Assembly (NCBI GenBank): GCA_902762325.1
Contig: CACWNV010000056.1
Location: 1-32,183 of the forward strand
Source of the DNA: an uncultured Prevotellaceae bacterium
GTDB lineage: Bacteria; Bacteroidota; Bacteroidia; Bacteroidales; Bacteroidaceae
DNA length: 32,183 nucleotides
Direction: 5' to 3'
In this document: positions 7,008-17,074 of the stretch, piece after piece
Layout of the letters: the number at the start of each line of letters is the position of its first letter
How positions within the stretch are numbered: position 1 is the stretch's first letter
The notes under the pieces: model-generated
Told to the model about the DNA's origin: nothing
What the model saw: the letters and a program-made list of their open reading frames with translations, nothing else
Databases searched by the model: none
Made by a program: the position numbers and the translations under genes

Positions 7008-8891
7008 ATGAAAATAAAGGGATTATTGATGATAGCTGCACTCATGGTGTCGACTATGGTGTGTGCGCAAAAAGAGAAGGTGACTGCCGATGTCAACCGT
7101 GTGACGATTTTTACAAACGGTGCACAGGTAGAACGTTCGAAGACATTAAATCTGTTGGCTGGTGAACAAACCGTTGTGTTCACAGGTCTTTCTCCCTATA
7201 CAGATGTGAAAAGCATGCAGTTGAAAGCATACGGAAAGTTGACGGTGCTCAGTATAAACCATCGTTATGTTCACCCAGACAGTCTGCAGCAAGTCAAGCG
7301 GCTCAAGGATGCTGAACAAAGAGTAAAAGCAGTCGTTGACAAAAGTAAGGAGGTGCGTGCTAGGAAAGAGGTGTTAGAAGCACAACTTGCTATGGTACAG
7401 ACCAACTGCTCTGTAGGCAACCGTACTGCTGTCACTCCCTTGGCAGGTATCAAGGAGCTGAACAACTACTATTCTCAGGAATTGCTGTCACTCAAGAAGC
7501 AGATGATTGCCTTGGATGAAGAGCTGATTTCATTGGATGAAGAGCGGGTGAGATGCGAAGAGACCCGAGACTCCATTGCTCATCTCAAGCTGAAAACCAC
7601 TACGGAGATAGAGGTGAAGGTTGATTTGCCTCAGGCAGGACGAGTGGATTTCAACCTTACGTATTATGTAAAGAACGCAGGATGGTTTCCCACGTATGAT
7701 GTCCGGGCTGTTGCCATCAATCAGCCTATGCAGTTGTCATACAAGGCCAATGTGTTTCAGAATACAAAGGAGGATTGGCACAAAGTGCCTGTGACACTCT
7801 CGTCTGCTAATCCGAATCGTTCAACTATTGCTCCCGAATTACAGACATACTGGCTGGATTATGGAAGGCGTGCACCTCGGTATGATTCTGAGATGAAGGA
7901 TAGTGGAGTCTCTGGTATTGTCACCGATGAAAAAGGAGATCCTATTGCTGGAGCGCTAGTACAAGTAAAAGGAACTTCTCTTGGTACAGTCACCGACTTT
8001 AATGGTCGTTATTCGATAACGCTTCCACGTGATGCCAAGAGTCTTCAATTCAGTTTTATCGGCTATATCAGTCAGACTCATAATGTCCACGGACCGAGTT
8101 TAAATGTCTCCCTCAAGGAAGACGTAGCATCACTTCAGGAAGTTGTTGCAACTGGTTCTCATACAAAGAAACGTGCAAAAGGCATACTGGAAGGTCTGGA
8201 AGGCCGCGTTGCAGGTGTTGATGTGAAGGCAGAGAAAGCAGTCTTCATGGAAGCTCCCGCAATGGATCTGGCAGAAGAGAGTCAGATGGTTGCCGTGCAG
8301 GAACAAAAGGCACAGTTCGGGTATGAGTTTGAAATAAAACAGCCTCTCACGATATTATCCGATGGAAAGACCACGACCACAGAGATTGGCCGTTATCAGT
8401 TACCGGCAACCTATCAGTATAAAGGGATTCCACGTGCAGATAAAGATGCATTTCTTGTCGCTGATGCTACTGACTGGCAGCAGCTCAGTCTGCTGGAGGG
8501 TGAGGCTAATGTGTATTTTGAGAACTCATTTGTCGGGAAAAGCATTCTTGATCCGACACTGCCATCCGACACGTTGCATTTTTCTTTAGGTCGTGATAAT
8601 GGCATTCGTATCCAGCGTACTAAGGTTTCGGAAAGAAGTGCGCGTCGACTGCTGGCCTCTTCACAGGAGCAGAATATGACATGGCGCATCTTGGTGAAGA
8701 ATACGCGCAAAGAGACGGTCAGCCTGTTGTTGCAAGATCAGATTCCTGTTTCCCGCAATTCCGATATATCCGTTACAACGGAAGAACTGAGCGGTGGCAC
8801 ACTGAATAAAGAACAGGGCATTGTCAGCTGGCAATTGCAACTGCAGCCCGGTGAACAGCGTGAACTTATCTTACAATATAAGGTGAAATAG
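7008..8891 (+). CDS. DUF4139 (MuiA-like) protein with SusC-like insert
   Basis: 627 residues from the ATG at 7008; the longer frame to 6981 would put nine basic residues before the signal peptide. Signal peptide MKIKGLLMIAALMVSTMVCA. The next ~60 residues match the DUF4140 N-terminal domain (VTIFTNGAQVERS), followed by a coiled coil. DUF4139 then starts (VDFNLTYYVKNAGWFPTYDVRA), is interrupted at about residues 301-410, and resumes to the end (YQYKGIPRADKDAFLVA, the C-terminal LQLQPGEQRELILQY). The insert is a carboxypeptidase-regulatory-like domain (VSGIVTDEKGDPIAGALV, GTVTDFNGRYSI) plus a piece like the start of a SusC plug (SLQEVVATGSHTKKRA). The family is periplasmic or surface-linked in Bacteroidetes; its function is unknown. 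Confidence 0.82.
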   Translation: MKIKGLLMIAALMVSTMVCAQKEKVTADVNRVTIFTNGAQVERSKTLNLLAGEQTVVFTGLSPYTDVKSMQLKAYGKLTVLSINHRYVHPDSLQQVKRLKDAEQRVKAVVDKSKEVRARKEVLEAQLAMVQTNCSVGNRTAVTPLAGIKELNNYYSQELLSLKKQMIALDEELISLDEERVRCEETRDSIAHLKLKTTTEIEVKVDLPQAGRVDFNLTYYVKNAGWFPTYDVRAVAINQPMQLSYKANVFQNTKEDWHKVPVTLSSANPNRSTIAPELQTYWLDYGRRAPRYDSEMKDSGVSGIVTDEKGDPIAGALVQVKGTSLGTVTDFNGRYSITLPRDAKSLQFSFIGYISQTHNVHGPSLNVSLKEDVASLQEVVATGSHTKKRAKGILEGLEGRVAGVDVKAEKAVFMEAPAMDLAEESQMVAVQEQKAQFGYEFEIKQPLTILSDGKTTTTEIGRYQLPATYQYKGIPRADKDAFLVADATDWQQLSLLEGEANVYFENSFVGKSILDPTLPSDTLHFSLGRDNGIRIQRTKVSERSARRLLASSQEQNMTWRILVKNTRKETVSLLLQDQIPVSRNSDISVTTEELSGGTLNKEQGIVSWQLQLQPGEQRELILQYKVK

Positions 8892-8921
8892 AATAATAAC
8901 AAATCATATAGTAAGAACAGA

Positions 8922-9542
8922 ATGGCTAAAGTACTTTTAATCAATGGAAGTCCCCGGCAGAATGGAAACACATTTCTGGCATTAAGTGAAGTTTCAAAGA
9001 CGTTGAATGCTGAAGGAATAGAGACTGAAATTGTCAGTATAGGAAAGAAAGCGGTGCAGGGCTGCATAGCCTGTGGTATGTGTGGTCAGCAGGGACGCTG
9101 TACCTTCCGCGATGACCTCTATAATCGTGTGCAGTCGATAATAAAAGAAGGCATTGACGGTCTGATAGTGGGTTCTCCTGTGTACTATGGCGGTCCTAAC
9201 GGGTCGGTATGTGCTTTACTCGACCGTGTGTTTTATTCATTGGGCAGATACCTTGAGTTCAAGCCTGCAGCCTCGGTTGTTGTGTGCCGTCGTGGAGGAG
9301 CCTCTGCCTCATTCGATCGCTTGAATAAGTATTTCACGATTCTGAACATGCCGGTTGTCAGTTCGCAATACTGGAATATGGTATATGGACAGACTCCTGG
9401 ACAAGCTGCATTGGATGAAGAGGGAATGCAGACCATGCGAACGCTTGGACGGAACATGGCATGGATGATCGAGAAGTTGAATGTCTCTGAAAATGGTCAT
9501 CCGGAGATGGAACCTCGTCTTTGGACAAACTTCATCAGATAA
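8922..9542 (+). CDS. Flavodoxin-like NAD(P)H-dependent FMN reductase
   Basis: A cytosolic protein of 206 residues. The FMN phosphate loop is GSPRQNGNT (residues 9-17), a cysteine cluster follows (CIACGMCGQQGRC), and the second flavin loop is GSPVYYGGPNG. This matches the flavodoxin_2/NADPH-dependent FMN reductase family, which transfers electrons from NAD(P)H to flavin or small acceptors. The CxxCGMC region is seen in the iron-sulfur-flavoprotein-like subgroup, but whether a cluster is bound is uncertain. It follows the DUF4139 gene by 30 bases and precedes the next frame with almost no gap. Confidence 0.87.
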   Translation: MAKVLLINGSPRQNGNTFLALSEVSKTLNAEGIETEIVSIGKKAVQGCIACGMCGQQGRCTFRDDLYNRVQSIIKEGIDGLIVGSPVYYGGPNGSVCALLDRVFYSLGRYLEFKPAASVVVCRRGGASASFDRLNKYFTILNMPVVSSQYWNMVYGQTPGQAALDEEGMQTMRTLGRNMAWMIEKLNVSENGHPEMEPRLWTNFIR

Positions 9543-9548
9543 AGAAAG

Positions 9549-10496
9549 TTGCTAAATCTAATACTATACAGTTTATTTACGTTGGTCTCACTGAATTGTG
9601 AGAATCTGTTCGACTGCGAACACGATTCGCTGAAGGGCGACATGGAGTGGCTGCCGAATGGTGCAAACCATTGGACACGGATGCGCTATTGGAAGAAACT
9701 GAATAATATCGGTCAGGAGATTATTGCTTGTGGTGAGACTGAGGAAGGATGGATTCTGCCCGACCTGGTGGCATTATGTGAGGTGGAGAATGATTCTGTC
9801 ATGATAGATCTTACGCGTAGGTCGTTGCTGCGGAATGCCCGCTATGAGTATGTCATGACAGACAGTCCTGATCCGCGTGGTGTCGATGTGGCACTGCTTT
9901 ATTCGCCTTTTTCATTTGCTTTGCTTAATAGTAGGACCATACGGGTTGAACCTTTGAAAGACATGCATCCTACTCGTGATATTCTCTATGCCTCGGGTTT
10001 GGTGGCGGGGGGAGATACCCTGCATGTCTTTGTCATCCATGCTCCCAGTCGTTCGGGTGGAGAAAGAGAGACACGTCCTCACCGGCTGCAAGTGGCACGA
10101 CAGTTGTGTGTGGCTGTTGACTCTATCCGCAGTCTTTCTCCCACAGCAAAGATTATTGTTGCCGGAGATTTTAATGACTACGGACGTGTGGCAAGTCTCC
10201 AGATGCTGTCAGAATATGAACTGACAGACATCTCTCTGTCGGCAAAAGGGAAAAACGGAGCAAAGGGAACTTATCGGTATCAAGGAGAATGGGGGAGCCT
10301 GGATCATGTGTTTGTGAGCCCGACCGTTAAAGAACGATTAGTGGACATAACCATTTTTGATGCCCCCTTTCTTTTGGAAATGGATATGAAATACGGCGGG
10401 AAAAAGCCTCGCCGTACTTATCTTGGGCCACGTTATCTTGGAGGGTTCAGTGATCATCTGCCCCTTGTGGCACGGTTTTCGTTTCAGTCAGATTAA
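9549..10496 (+). CDS. Endonuclease/exonuclease/phosphatase family protein
   Basis: About 315 residues. Domain motifs in order: SLNCENLFD (metal-binding Asn and Glu of strand 1), ALCEVEND, GVDVALLYSP, VIHAPSR, IVAGDFNDY, GSLDHVFVS and FSDHLPLVA (catalytic Asp-His). The fold cleaves phosphodiester or phosphomonoester bonds; the substrate is unknown. No ATG is available. The first usable start is TTG at 9549, and the frame is the same as that of the preceding flavodoxin gene, separated only by its TAA and two codons. The hydrophobic leader is very short and merges into strand 1, so a normal signal peptide is absent, unlike many Bacteroidales homologues. The stop overlaps the convergent gene's stop by two bases. 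Confidence 0.83.
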   Translation: MLNLILYSLFTLVSLNCENLFDCEHDSLKGDMEWLPNGANHWTRMRYWKKLNNIGQEIIACGETEEGWILPDLVALCEVENDSVMIDLTRRSLLRNARYEYVMTDSPDPRGVDVALLYSPFSFALLNSRTIRVEPLKDMHPTRDILYASGLVAGGDTLHVFVIHAPSRSGGERETRPHRLQVARQLCVAVDSIRSLSPTAKIIVAGDFNDYGRVASLQMLSEYELTDISLSAKGKNGAKGTYRYQGEWGSLDHVFVSPTVKERLVDITIFDAPFLLEMDMKYGGKKPRRTYLGPRYLGGFSDHLPLVARFSFQSD

Positions 10497-13400
10497 TCCT
10501 TGCCGAGAATGATGCTTGCCAGTCTTGTCACATCCACAATATCGATAGAATTATCGCCATTGACATCGGCTGCCTTTTCGATGAATACCTTATTGAACTT
10601 ACCTAACAGATGGTTTGTGAGCGTGGTCACATCTACAATGTCCACAAGTCCGTCGCCATTGACATCTCCCAACAGGAAGTCGTCGGGGGCATAATAGTAA
10701 AGCTGGAAATTATCCACTGCCACCCAGTTGGCATTAGTGTTAGCTACATAAATGCCGAAAGTATGGCTGCCTTCCTCGACCTTTTTGGTGAGAGAGTAGA
10801 CTTGTGGTTTGCCGTCTGCTGTGTGACAGTTAACCTCTATGTCGTCAAAGCGCATGGTTACGCCGCTTACCTCTTTGCTTTGCCCTTGGCGAACGGCCTC
10901 AACGGCAGCCTTGAGCGTGTATTTTCCTTTGCGCAGGACCTTAGTCTGAGTTATACTCTTGTCGGGCAGAGTATTGGTACTGCTTGTCCATTTCTCTAAG
11001 AAGGGAGCATTGAAGTTGTCGTATTCGGTATTCAGAAGTTCCCATGCTCCGTTTAGCGTCCATCCATTCGTGTCTTTATTGTCGAATGCGGGGTTTTCAA
11101 TCGGTACTCTAACGGGAACTTCTGCCGTCGCATTGGCGAAGTATTCCTCTTCTGTTCCGGCATAGATAAGTGAGAAATTGTCCATTGCTATCCAGTTAGC
11201 GGTAGTAGAACGGGTTCTCAGACCATAAGTCAGCGTTCCATCGGTCACTTCTACACGCAAGGAATACCGTTCTGGAATACCGTCATCAGTGGCAACACTT
11301 TTCTGCTGATTACCAGCAAAGAAGGTCACCCCCGTGACATCTGTAGTGGGGGTTGACTGGTTGACGGCAATGAATGAGCCGCGGATATAGTAAGTACCAT
11401 TGGGCAGTTCCGTTATGGTCTGCTGAATACTCGTATCAGGAAGTCTGCCTCCATTGGCATTACTTGTCCACCGCTCGATGAAAGGAAAGTTGATGAGTGC
11501 GCCGTCGGCAGCATTGGTTTTGTTGTCCTTTCCATTGTTGTAGTTTGTATACATACCGTTGTTAGTCCAAGCCTTCAGACTGCCTGTTCCCAGATAGGGA
11601 GCATAGGCAGTTGTGACATCATATCCTTCAATTTCCGTTGCAGGATCTTGTGACTCGACACTTCCACCATAATAATATAGACGGAAATTATCAAAGATGG
11701 TCCAGTCGGCTGTGACAACAGAAGAACCTCTGATGCCGAAGCGCAAGCTCTGATTGTTGCTGTTAAGGGTTGTCTCAACCGTATTATCGTAAAGTCCTTT
11801 GGCAAAATATGCCGCAGCAGCTTGCATGTCATTCGGAATGAATCGTGAGGGAGAACCCACTTCCGCTTCTTTTCCAGTTCCAACCTTCTTGTTCTGTGCG
11901 TCTTTACCTATGTGACAGACGAGAGAGTAGTCGTTTCCGATATAGACTTGTGAGGTAATGGGATGAGTTGTCGTTCCTGCCACGTAGTCAGCGTATGTGT
12001 CAGCTGAAGTTCCCGGACGTTGGTAACCTTGTAATTTGAACACATAGCGTCCTGATGGAGCACCTGTAATCGTCTGATAGAAGTCGAATGTCTTCTCATA
12101 AAACTCTGCACAGGAATAGCTGAGGGAAGGCTTCGTGCCAGAATACCCGTTGGAGCTGTCCAGACTAGCATTCTGGATAAGGAAAGTGATGTCGTATGGA
12201 TTGTCCGTTGGAGTGGTGTTGCGCATAAAGGTCATCAATGCCCCCTTTGCTTCTTCAGTCAACTGGATGAGGGTAGCAACGTCGGCAGCTGCTTCTCTTG
12301 CTTCTATTCCCTGCAGGCTGTTCTCAAGAGAAGTGTCTGCATTTGCAGTCTTTTCCTGATGACTTGTTGTTGCCAGATTGCGGATTTGTGCTATCAGTTC
12401 ATCGAGGTTGTTGCGCTCTTCTTCCTGTAAGGCACTGTTAATCTCGCTTATTTCATTCTCATCCAGGATGAGCCATCGTTGTGTCGTGGCAGCTCTGGAG
12501 TTGCTAAAGGCGGTGGAAGCAGTAGCCTTTGAGTCGTTGGCAGACAAGGACTGAGGTGAAGGCGTTACGTTTCGGCGCATGATATGGTAGCTGTCGAATG
12601 TCATACTGGCTGCTCCGCTTCCCAAAGAGACATCGACAAAGGAAAGCTGTAGTCTCAAGTCGACTTCATTGCTGGTGTCAGCAGTCGTCTTGAAGCCGTT
12701 TACTGAATTGTCTTTAGCATAATAGATGTATCTGCCCGTGTTCTTGTTCCGAAGACGATAGGTCTGGGTTGCAGGATCGAAACTCAGTAGCCATTGTGCA
12801 TTGTTCGTAGTGACTTGTGCCTCGTCGGTAGAAAGAGTTTTCTGTTCCAGGCTACCATTGTTGTCTATGAGGTAGGAAGCCTTCAGTCCGCAGTTCTCGT
12901 CAGAGTTTCTGATGTAGTATGTCTTACCTTCTTCGTGTTCAAAAGTATAGGCAAGTCCCTGCAGATTTCCATTGACAGGGCACAGACCATCCTCAACGAC
13001 AGCCTGCATCAGAAGCGAGTTGGCATAATAGCTTGCGTCCGTATGCTTGTCCTCGTGGGCACCATTGATGGTGTACGACAAATCCTGGGCAGCCCCAGTC
13101 GCCCAAAGATGTGTGCCGTCTCCAGTTAGTCTGACTCCATTGCTATTGTCCCAGAACTGAAGGAAACGTGTTGCCCGTTTGCCATACCAGATACCGGAAG
13201 AGCCATTGGAACGAATGTCACCGGTATAACTGCTTGTGGTGCCGACACCGATACCGTGTCCTGCCTCATGTAGAATCGTACCGGTGGACTGATAAGCCTC
13301 TGTCTGACTGACCCTCATCCATCCTCCATAGCTGCAGTCGGCTGTTCCACCGCTTGCACCGGCACCCTCGACATAGTGGGCACTAAGGTTGAATCCGCTG

Positions 13401-14533
13401 ATACTTGTAAGTTGTTGCCAATAGTACATGCCTCCCGATACCGATTGTCCGATGCGTGCATCCTGAATGTCAGAACCAGCATTGTCGTAGCTGTAAGTGA
13501 TGTTGCCCAATGGTAGCGTATACACTTTCAGCACATCTCCATAGCCGACCTTCCCGGTGGTGGTCGTTGCGTATGCACGGATATAATATAATGTAGCAGG
13601 ATGCAGATTGTCAAGACAATAGATTGGACCTCCATTCTCAACATATCGGCTGGTGCGTTCATCAGCCACTGTGGGAACGGGATTGGTCGTGCTGTAGCAG
13701 AACCCTTTCTCTTTGACAGAAGCTGAAGACGTTACAGTGCTTCTTCCGAATATCATGGTGGCACCTCGGGCATAGCGGGTGTCGGTGATGACAGTCGGAA
13801 CCGTTCCCGATGTCGACACGTTTGTGGCAAAGATGCTGCGTTCAGCATTTAGCATGGAGGTCTTTAGGGTAGAGGCAGCTGCTTGTATTTGTGAAGCCGT
13901 CCCATTCGATGTGAGGCTGTTTGCATGATTAATGGCACTCTCAAGTGCACTCTTCACATTGCTGTCCATGGATTGTGAAGCCAGAGAACGGGCAACGGTG
14001 ATGAGATTTGTCAGTCCTGTCCTCATATATGATACATCAGTACTGATGAGAGAAAGTCTGAAATTATCACATGCCATCCAGTTGGCTGTCGAGTTTGTCG
14101 TTTTAAAACCTATGGTCACTTCATCTGTCAGCACATCGAAAGTGACGGTGTAGTCTTTTGCCGCCGATACTGCTGTCTCGGTCCAGTCGGCAAAGATGGC
14201 ACCTCCACTGGTGGCGGATGAACTTCCCTGTTTGATGTGATGGGCGCCAACGGTGAGTCTGTATCTTCCTTTCGTCAGTCCTTTAATGGTTTGTCTGATA
14301 TAAGTGTCAGGCAGGTTGCCGGTGTTGGAAACCCATTTCTCGGCGTAGGCGTAATTAGATTTATATGCAAAGTCGTTATTTGTCTGTAGCTGCATGCCTT
14401 GTTGTTGCCATCCGGCAAAGCTCTGTCCATCAAAATTAGGGTTTACGATGGAGGATGTCATGTCGGTCTGACATATTGCAGTGATAGACATCAGGCATGT
14501 CATTATACTGAAAATCAGTCGGGTTTTGTTCAT
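10493..14533 (-). CDS. Large secreted dockerin protein with HExxH motif
   Basis: 1346 residues. Signal peptide is residues 1-21 (MNKTRLIFSIMTCLMSITAIC). A jelly-roll carbohydrate-binding-like module follows (IVNPNFDGQSFAGW, ACDNFRLSLI), then a helical linker, then a fibronectin-III-like part (KEKGFCYSTTNPVPT, LHPATLYYIRAYATT). A metallopeptidase-like region holds HEAGHGIGVGT, with H422, E423 and H426. Next is a β-trefoil-like stretch (YYIRNSDENCGL, YRLRNKNTGRYIYYA), then three more jelly-roll repeats each with a W-x-AxDNF or similar ending. Residues about 1283-1346 are two dockerin-type calcium loops (GDVNGDGLVDIVDVTTL and ADVNGDNSIDIVDVTRL). Likely an extracellular glycan- or glycoprotein-targeting protease, inferred from architecture. 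Confidence 0.82.
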   Translation of the reverse strand: MNKTRLIFSIMTCLMSITAICQTDMTSSIVNPNFDGQSFAGWQQQGMQLQTNNDFAYKSNYAYAEKWVSNTGNLPDTYIRQTIKGLTKGRYRLTVGAHHIKQGSSSATSGGAIFADWTETAVSAAKDYTVTFDVLTDEVTIGFKTTNSTANWMACDNFRLSLISTDVSYMRTGLTNLITVARSLASQSMDSNVKSALESAINHANSLTSNGTASQIQAAASTLKTSMLNAERSIFATNVSTSGTVPTVITDTRYARGATMIFGRSTVTSSASVKEKGFCYSTTNPVPTVADERTSRYVENGGPIYCLDNLHPATLYYIRAYATTTTGKVGYGDVLKVYTLPLGNITYSYDNAGSDIQDARIGQSVSGGMYYWQQLTSISGFNLSAHYVEGAGASGGTADCSYGGWMRVSQTEAYQSTGTILHEAGHGIGVGTTSSYTGDIRSNGSSGIWYGKRATRFLQFWDNSNGVRLTGDGTHLWATGAAQDLSYTINGAHEDKHTDASYYANSLLMQAVVEDGLCPVNGNLQGLAYTFEHEEGKTYYIRNSDENCGLKASYLIDNNGSLEQKTLSTDEAQVTTNNAQWLLSFDPATQTYRLRNKNTGRYIYYAKDNSVNGFKTTADTSNEVDLRLQLSFVDVSLGSGAASMTFDSYHIMRRNVTPSPQSLSANDSKATASTAFSNSRAATTQRWLILDENEISEINSALQEEERNNLDELIAQIRNLATTSHQEKTANADTSLENSLQGIEAREAAADVATLIQLTEEAKGALMTFMRNTTPTDNPYDITFLIQNASLDSSNGYSGTKPSLSYSCAEFYEKTFDFYQTITGAPSGRYVFKLQGYQRPGTSADTYADYVAGTTTHPITSQVYIGNDYSLVCHIGKDAQNKKVGTGKEAEVGSPSRFIPNDMQAAAAYFAKGLYDNTVETTLNSNNQSLRFGIRGSSVVTADWTIFDNFRLYYYGGSVESQDPATEIEGYDVTTAYAPYLGTGSLKAWTNNGMYTNYNNGKDNKTNAADGALINFPFIERWTSNANGGRLPDTSIQQTITELPNGTYYIRGSFIAVNQSTPTTDVTGVTFFAGNQQKSVATDDGIPERYSLRVEVTDGTLTYGLRTRSTTANWIAMDNFSLIYAGTEEEYFANATAEVPVRVPIENPAFDNKDTNGWTLNGAWELLNTEYDNFNAPFLEKWTSSTNTLPDKSITQTKVLRKGKYTLKAAVEAVRQGQSKEVSGVTMRFDDIEVNCHTADGKPQVYSLTKKVEEGSHTFGIYVANTNANWVAVDNFQLYYYAPDDFLLGDVNGDGLVDIVDVTTLTNHLLGKFNKVFIEKAADVNGDNSIDIVDVTRLASIILGKD

Positions 14534-14579
14534 TAGGATAGTCTGTTATGAGTTAGGAATGTTATTAAACTTGAGGTTG

Positions 14580-14611
14580 CAAAGTTAGTTATTTTTTGTT
14601 TTCTTTCCAAA
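14580..14611 (-). promoter_or_regulatory. Promoter of the dockerin protein gene
   Basis: Minus strand: TTTG at 14611-14608, 20 bases, TAACTTTG at 14587-14580. The start codon is about 40 bases downstream of the expected transcript start. Confidence 0.7.
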
Positions 14612-14716
14612 TAATTCGATGCTGAATAATGATGATTAAGGAATTATAGTGGTAGAATTCAAAAACCTTACTCCTGAAGGAGTCTTCTTTAAAAATTCTA
14701 AAACCATAAAGCATTA

Positions 14717-14748
14717 TTTTGCAGTTTGTTGATTTATGTGTAACTTTG
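14717..14748 (+). promoter_or_regulatory. Promoter of ffh
   Basis: TTTTG at 14717-14721, 19 bases, TAACTTTG at 14741-14748, followed by about 65 bases of untranslated leader. The 288-base gap between the divergent genes also holds a small ACTCC/GGAGT hairpin near 14670-14684 of no clear role; nothing else was seen there. Confidence 0.7.
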
Positions 14749-14821
14749 CAAGTTAAAATTAAGAGTTAAGGATAAATAATCCCCTTTAAAACGAAAACCA
14801 TCAAATAATATATATAAGAAG

Positions 14822-16174
14822 ATGTTTGAAAATCTTAGCGACAGACTTGAGAGATCATTTAAGATTCTAAAAGGAGAAGGACAAATCACAGAGATCAATG
14901 TTGCAGAAACATTGAAAGACGTTCGCCGCGCATTACTTGATGCTGATGTCAATTATAAAGTAGCCAAGCAGTTCACTGACACGGTGAAACAGAAAGCCTT
15001 GGGTATGAACGTGCTTACTGCCATCAAGCCGGGACAGCTTATGGTGAAGATCGTTCATGATGAGCTGGCACAACTGATGGGAGGTGAGACGGTAGAGCTA
15101 CAACTGACGAACAAGCCTGCCATAATCCTTATGTCTGGTCTTCAAGGATCAGGTAAGACAACTTTCTCAGGAAAGCTGGCCAACATGCTTAAGACGAAGC
15201 AGCACAAGAAACCGTTGCTCGTTGCCTGCGACGTTTATCGCCCTGCAGCTATTCAGCAGTTGCATGTGGTAGGTGAGTCGGTGGATGTGCCAGTATATTC
15301 CGAGCCGGATAGCAAAGACGTGATAGCTATTGCCAATCACGCTATTGCAGAGGCAAAGGCAAAAGGCAATGATGTGGTCATCGTGGATACTGCCGGTCGT
15401 CTTGCTGTAGACGAGGAGATGATGACAGAGATCTCCAACCTCAAACAAGCATTGAATCCTGATGAGACGTTGTTCGTGGTCGACTCAATGACAGGTCAGG
15501 ATGCGGTGAATACGGCGAAGGAGTTTAATGACCGTTTGGACTTCGACGGTGTTGTCCTGACAAAGCTGGATGGTGATACTCGTGGCGGTGCTGCCCTGTC
15601 TATCCGCACCGTTGTGACGAAACCGATTAAGTTTGTCGGTACAGGTGAGAAGATGGAAGCCATTGATGTGTTCCATCCCTCACGTATGGCTGACCGAATC
15701 CTCGGTATGGGTGACATCGTGTCACTCGTTGAGCGTGCGCAGGAGCAGTTTGATGAGGAAGAGGCCCGTCGTCTTCAGAAAAAGATACAGAAGAATCAGT
15801 TCGATTTTAACGATTTCCTCGGACAGATCCAGCAGATCAAGAAGATGGGAAATCTGAAAGACCTGGCTGCTATGATCCCTGGTGTGGGGAAACAGCTGAA
15901 AGATGTCGACATTGATGACAATGCTTTCAAGAACATTGAGGCAATCATTTACTCCATGACACCGAAGGAACGTACCAACCCTGAGATTCTGAATCAGAGT
16001 CGTAGGATGCGTATCGCTAAAGGTTCGGGAACGAATATTCAGGAAGTCAACCGTCTTATCAAGCAGTTCGACCAGACTCGTAAGATGATGAAGATGGTGA
16101 CAGGCAGCAACATGGGCGGTATGATGAGCCGGATGAAAGCAATGAAGGGAATGAAAGGAATGCCCAAATTATAA
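14822..16174 (+). CDS. ffh: Signal recognition particle protein Ffh
   Basis: 450 residues. An N-terminal four-helix domain is followed by the SRP GTPase domain, with GLQGSGKTT (106-114), DVYRPAA, DTAGRL and [10 protein letters not shown]. The methionine-rich M domain starts near residue 325 and ends in a tail such as [16 protein letters not shown], which binds 4.5S RNA and signal sequences. It targets nascent membrane and secreted proteins to the FtsY receptor at the inner membrane. Length is normal and the start is the only ATG that keeps the N domain whole. folD follows after five bases, so they are probably co-transcribed. Confidence 0.98.
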   Translation: MFENLSDRLERSFKILKGEGQITEINVAETLKDVRRALLDADVNYKVAKQFTDTVKQKALGMNVLTAIKPGQLMVKIVHDELAQLMGGETVELQLTNKPAIILMSGLQGSGKTTFSGKLANMLKTKQHKKPLLVACDVYRPAAIQQLHVVGESVDVPVYSEPDSKDVIAIANHAIAEAKAKGNDVVIVDTAGRLAVDEEMMTEISNLKQALNPDETLFVVDSMTGQDAVNTAKEFNDRLDFDGVVLTKLDGDTRGGAALSIRTVVTKPIKFVGTGEKMEAIDVFHPSRMADRILGMGDIVSLVERAQEQFDEEEARRLQKKIQKNQFDFNDFLGQIQQIKKMGNLKDLAAMIPGVGKQLKDVDIDDNAFKNIEAIIYSMTPKERTNPEILNQSRRMRIAKGSGTNIQEVNRLIKQFDQTRKMMKMVTGSNMGGMMSRMKAMKGMKGMPKL

Positions 16175-16179
16175 ATAAT

Positions 16180-17058
16180 ATGCAGTTGATTGACGGAAAA
16201 GCTACGGCAACGGCTATCAAGGCCGAGATAGCAGAGGAAGTGAAACAGATTGTCGCCAATGGTGGCAAGCAGCCACATCTGGCAGCAGTACTTGTCGGCC
16301 ATGATGGCGGTAGTGAGACATACGTAAAGAACAAGGTAATTGCTTGTGAGCAATGCGGGTTCAAGTCAACCCTTATCCGCTTTGAGGAAGATGTTACCGA
16401 GGAGGAACTACTTGCCTGTGTTGATAAGCTGAATGCAGATGAGGACGTCGACGGCTTTATTGTTCAGCTGCCTCTTCCCAAGCATATTGATGAGCAGAAG
16501 ATTATCGAAGCCATCGACTACAGGAAAGATGTTGACGGCTTTCATCCGATTAACGTAGGACGCATGGCCATCGGTCTTCCTTGTTTCATCTCTGCTACAC
16601 CCTTAGGAATCCTGACCCTTCTTCGCCGTTACCAGATTGAGACATCGGGAAAGAAGTGTGTGGTGCTTGGACGTTCGAACATTGTCGGTAAGCCGATGGC
16701 TCAGCTGATGATGCAAAAGCAGTATGGCGATTCGACGGTAACTGTCTGCCATAGTCATTCTGGTAATCTGAAGGAAGAATGCCGTGAGGCCGACATTATC
16801 ATTGCAGCAATCGGACGTCCCGACTTTGTTACTGCCGATATGGTGAAAGACGGCGCCGTCATTATTGATGTGGGTACGACTCGTGTTCCTGATGCAACGC
16901 GTAAGAGCGGGTTCCGCCTCAATGGTGACGTGAAGTTTGATGAAGTTGCTCCTAAGTGCTCATTCATCACTCCAGTACCTGGAGGTGTCGGTCCGATGAC
17001 AATTTGTTCACTGATGAAGAACACATTGGCGGCTGGCAAGAAAGAGTATTATAAATAA
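16180..17058 (+). CDS. folD: Methylene-THF dehydrogenase/cyclohydrolase
   Basis: 292 residues. It interconverts 5,10-methylene- and 10-formyl-tetrahydrofolate in the cytosol, using NADP+. Signatures are [14 protein letters not shown] with the catalytic lysine, [19 protein letters not shown], the Rossmann loop [14 protein letters not shown], and the C-terminal [12 protein letters not shown]. Length is normal. It lies five bases after ffh and 16 bases before the small TPR-like gene. Confidence 0.97.
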   Translation: MQLIDGKATATAIKAEIAEEVKQIVANGGKQPHLAAVLVGHDGGSETYVKNKVIACEQCGFKSTLIRFEEDVTEEELLACVDKLNADEDVDGFIVQLPLPKHIDEQKIIEAIDYRKDVDGFHPINVGRMAIGLPCFISATPLGILTLLRRYQIETSGKKCVVLGRSNIVGKPMAQLMMQKQYGDSTVTVCHSHSGNLKEECREADIIIAAIGRPDFVTADMVKDGAVIIDVGTTRVPDATRKSGFRLNGDVKFDEVAPKCSFITPVPGGVGPMTICSLMKNTLAAGKKEYYK

Positions 17059-17074
17059 TAGAAGGAAATTTGAT

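Noticed and set aside
10480-10500. A terminator between the convergent nuclease-family and dockerin protein genes
   Set aside because: The stop codons overlap by two bases and no stem with a T-run is present on either strand there.
10500-14153. Several open frames on the plus strand opposite the dockerin protein gene
   Set aside because: They are mirrors of a long real gene, lack family motifs, signal peptides and promoters.
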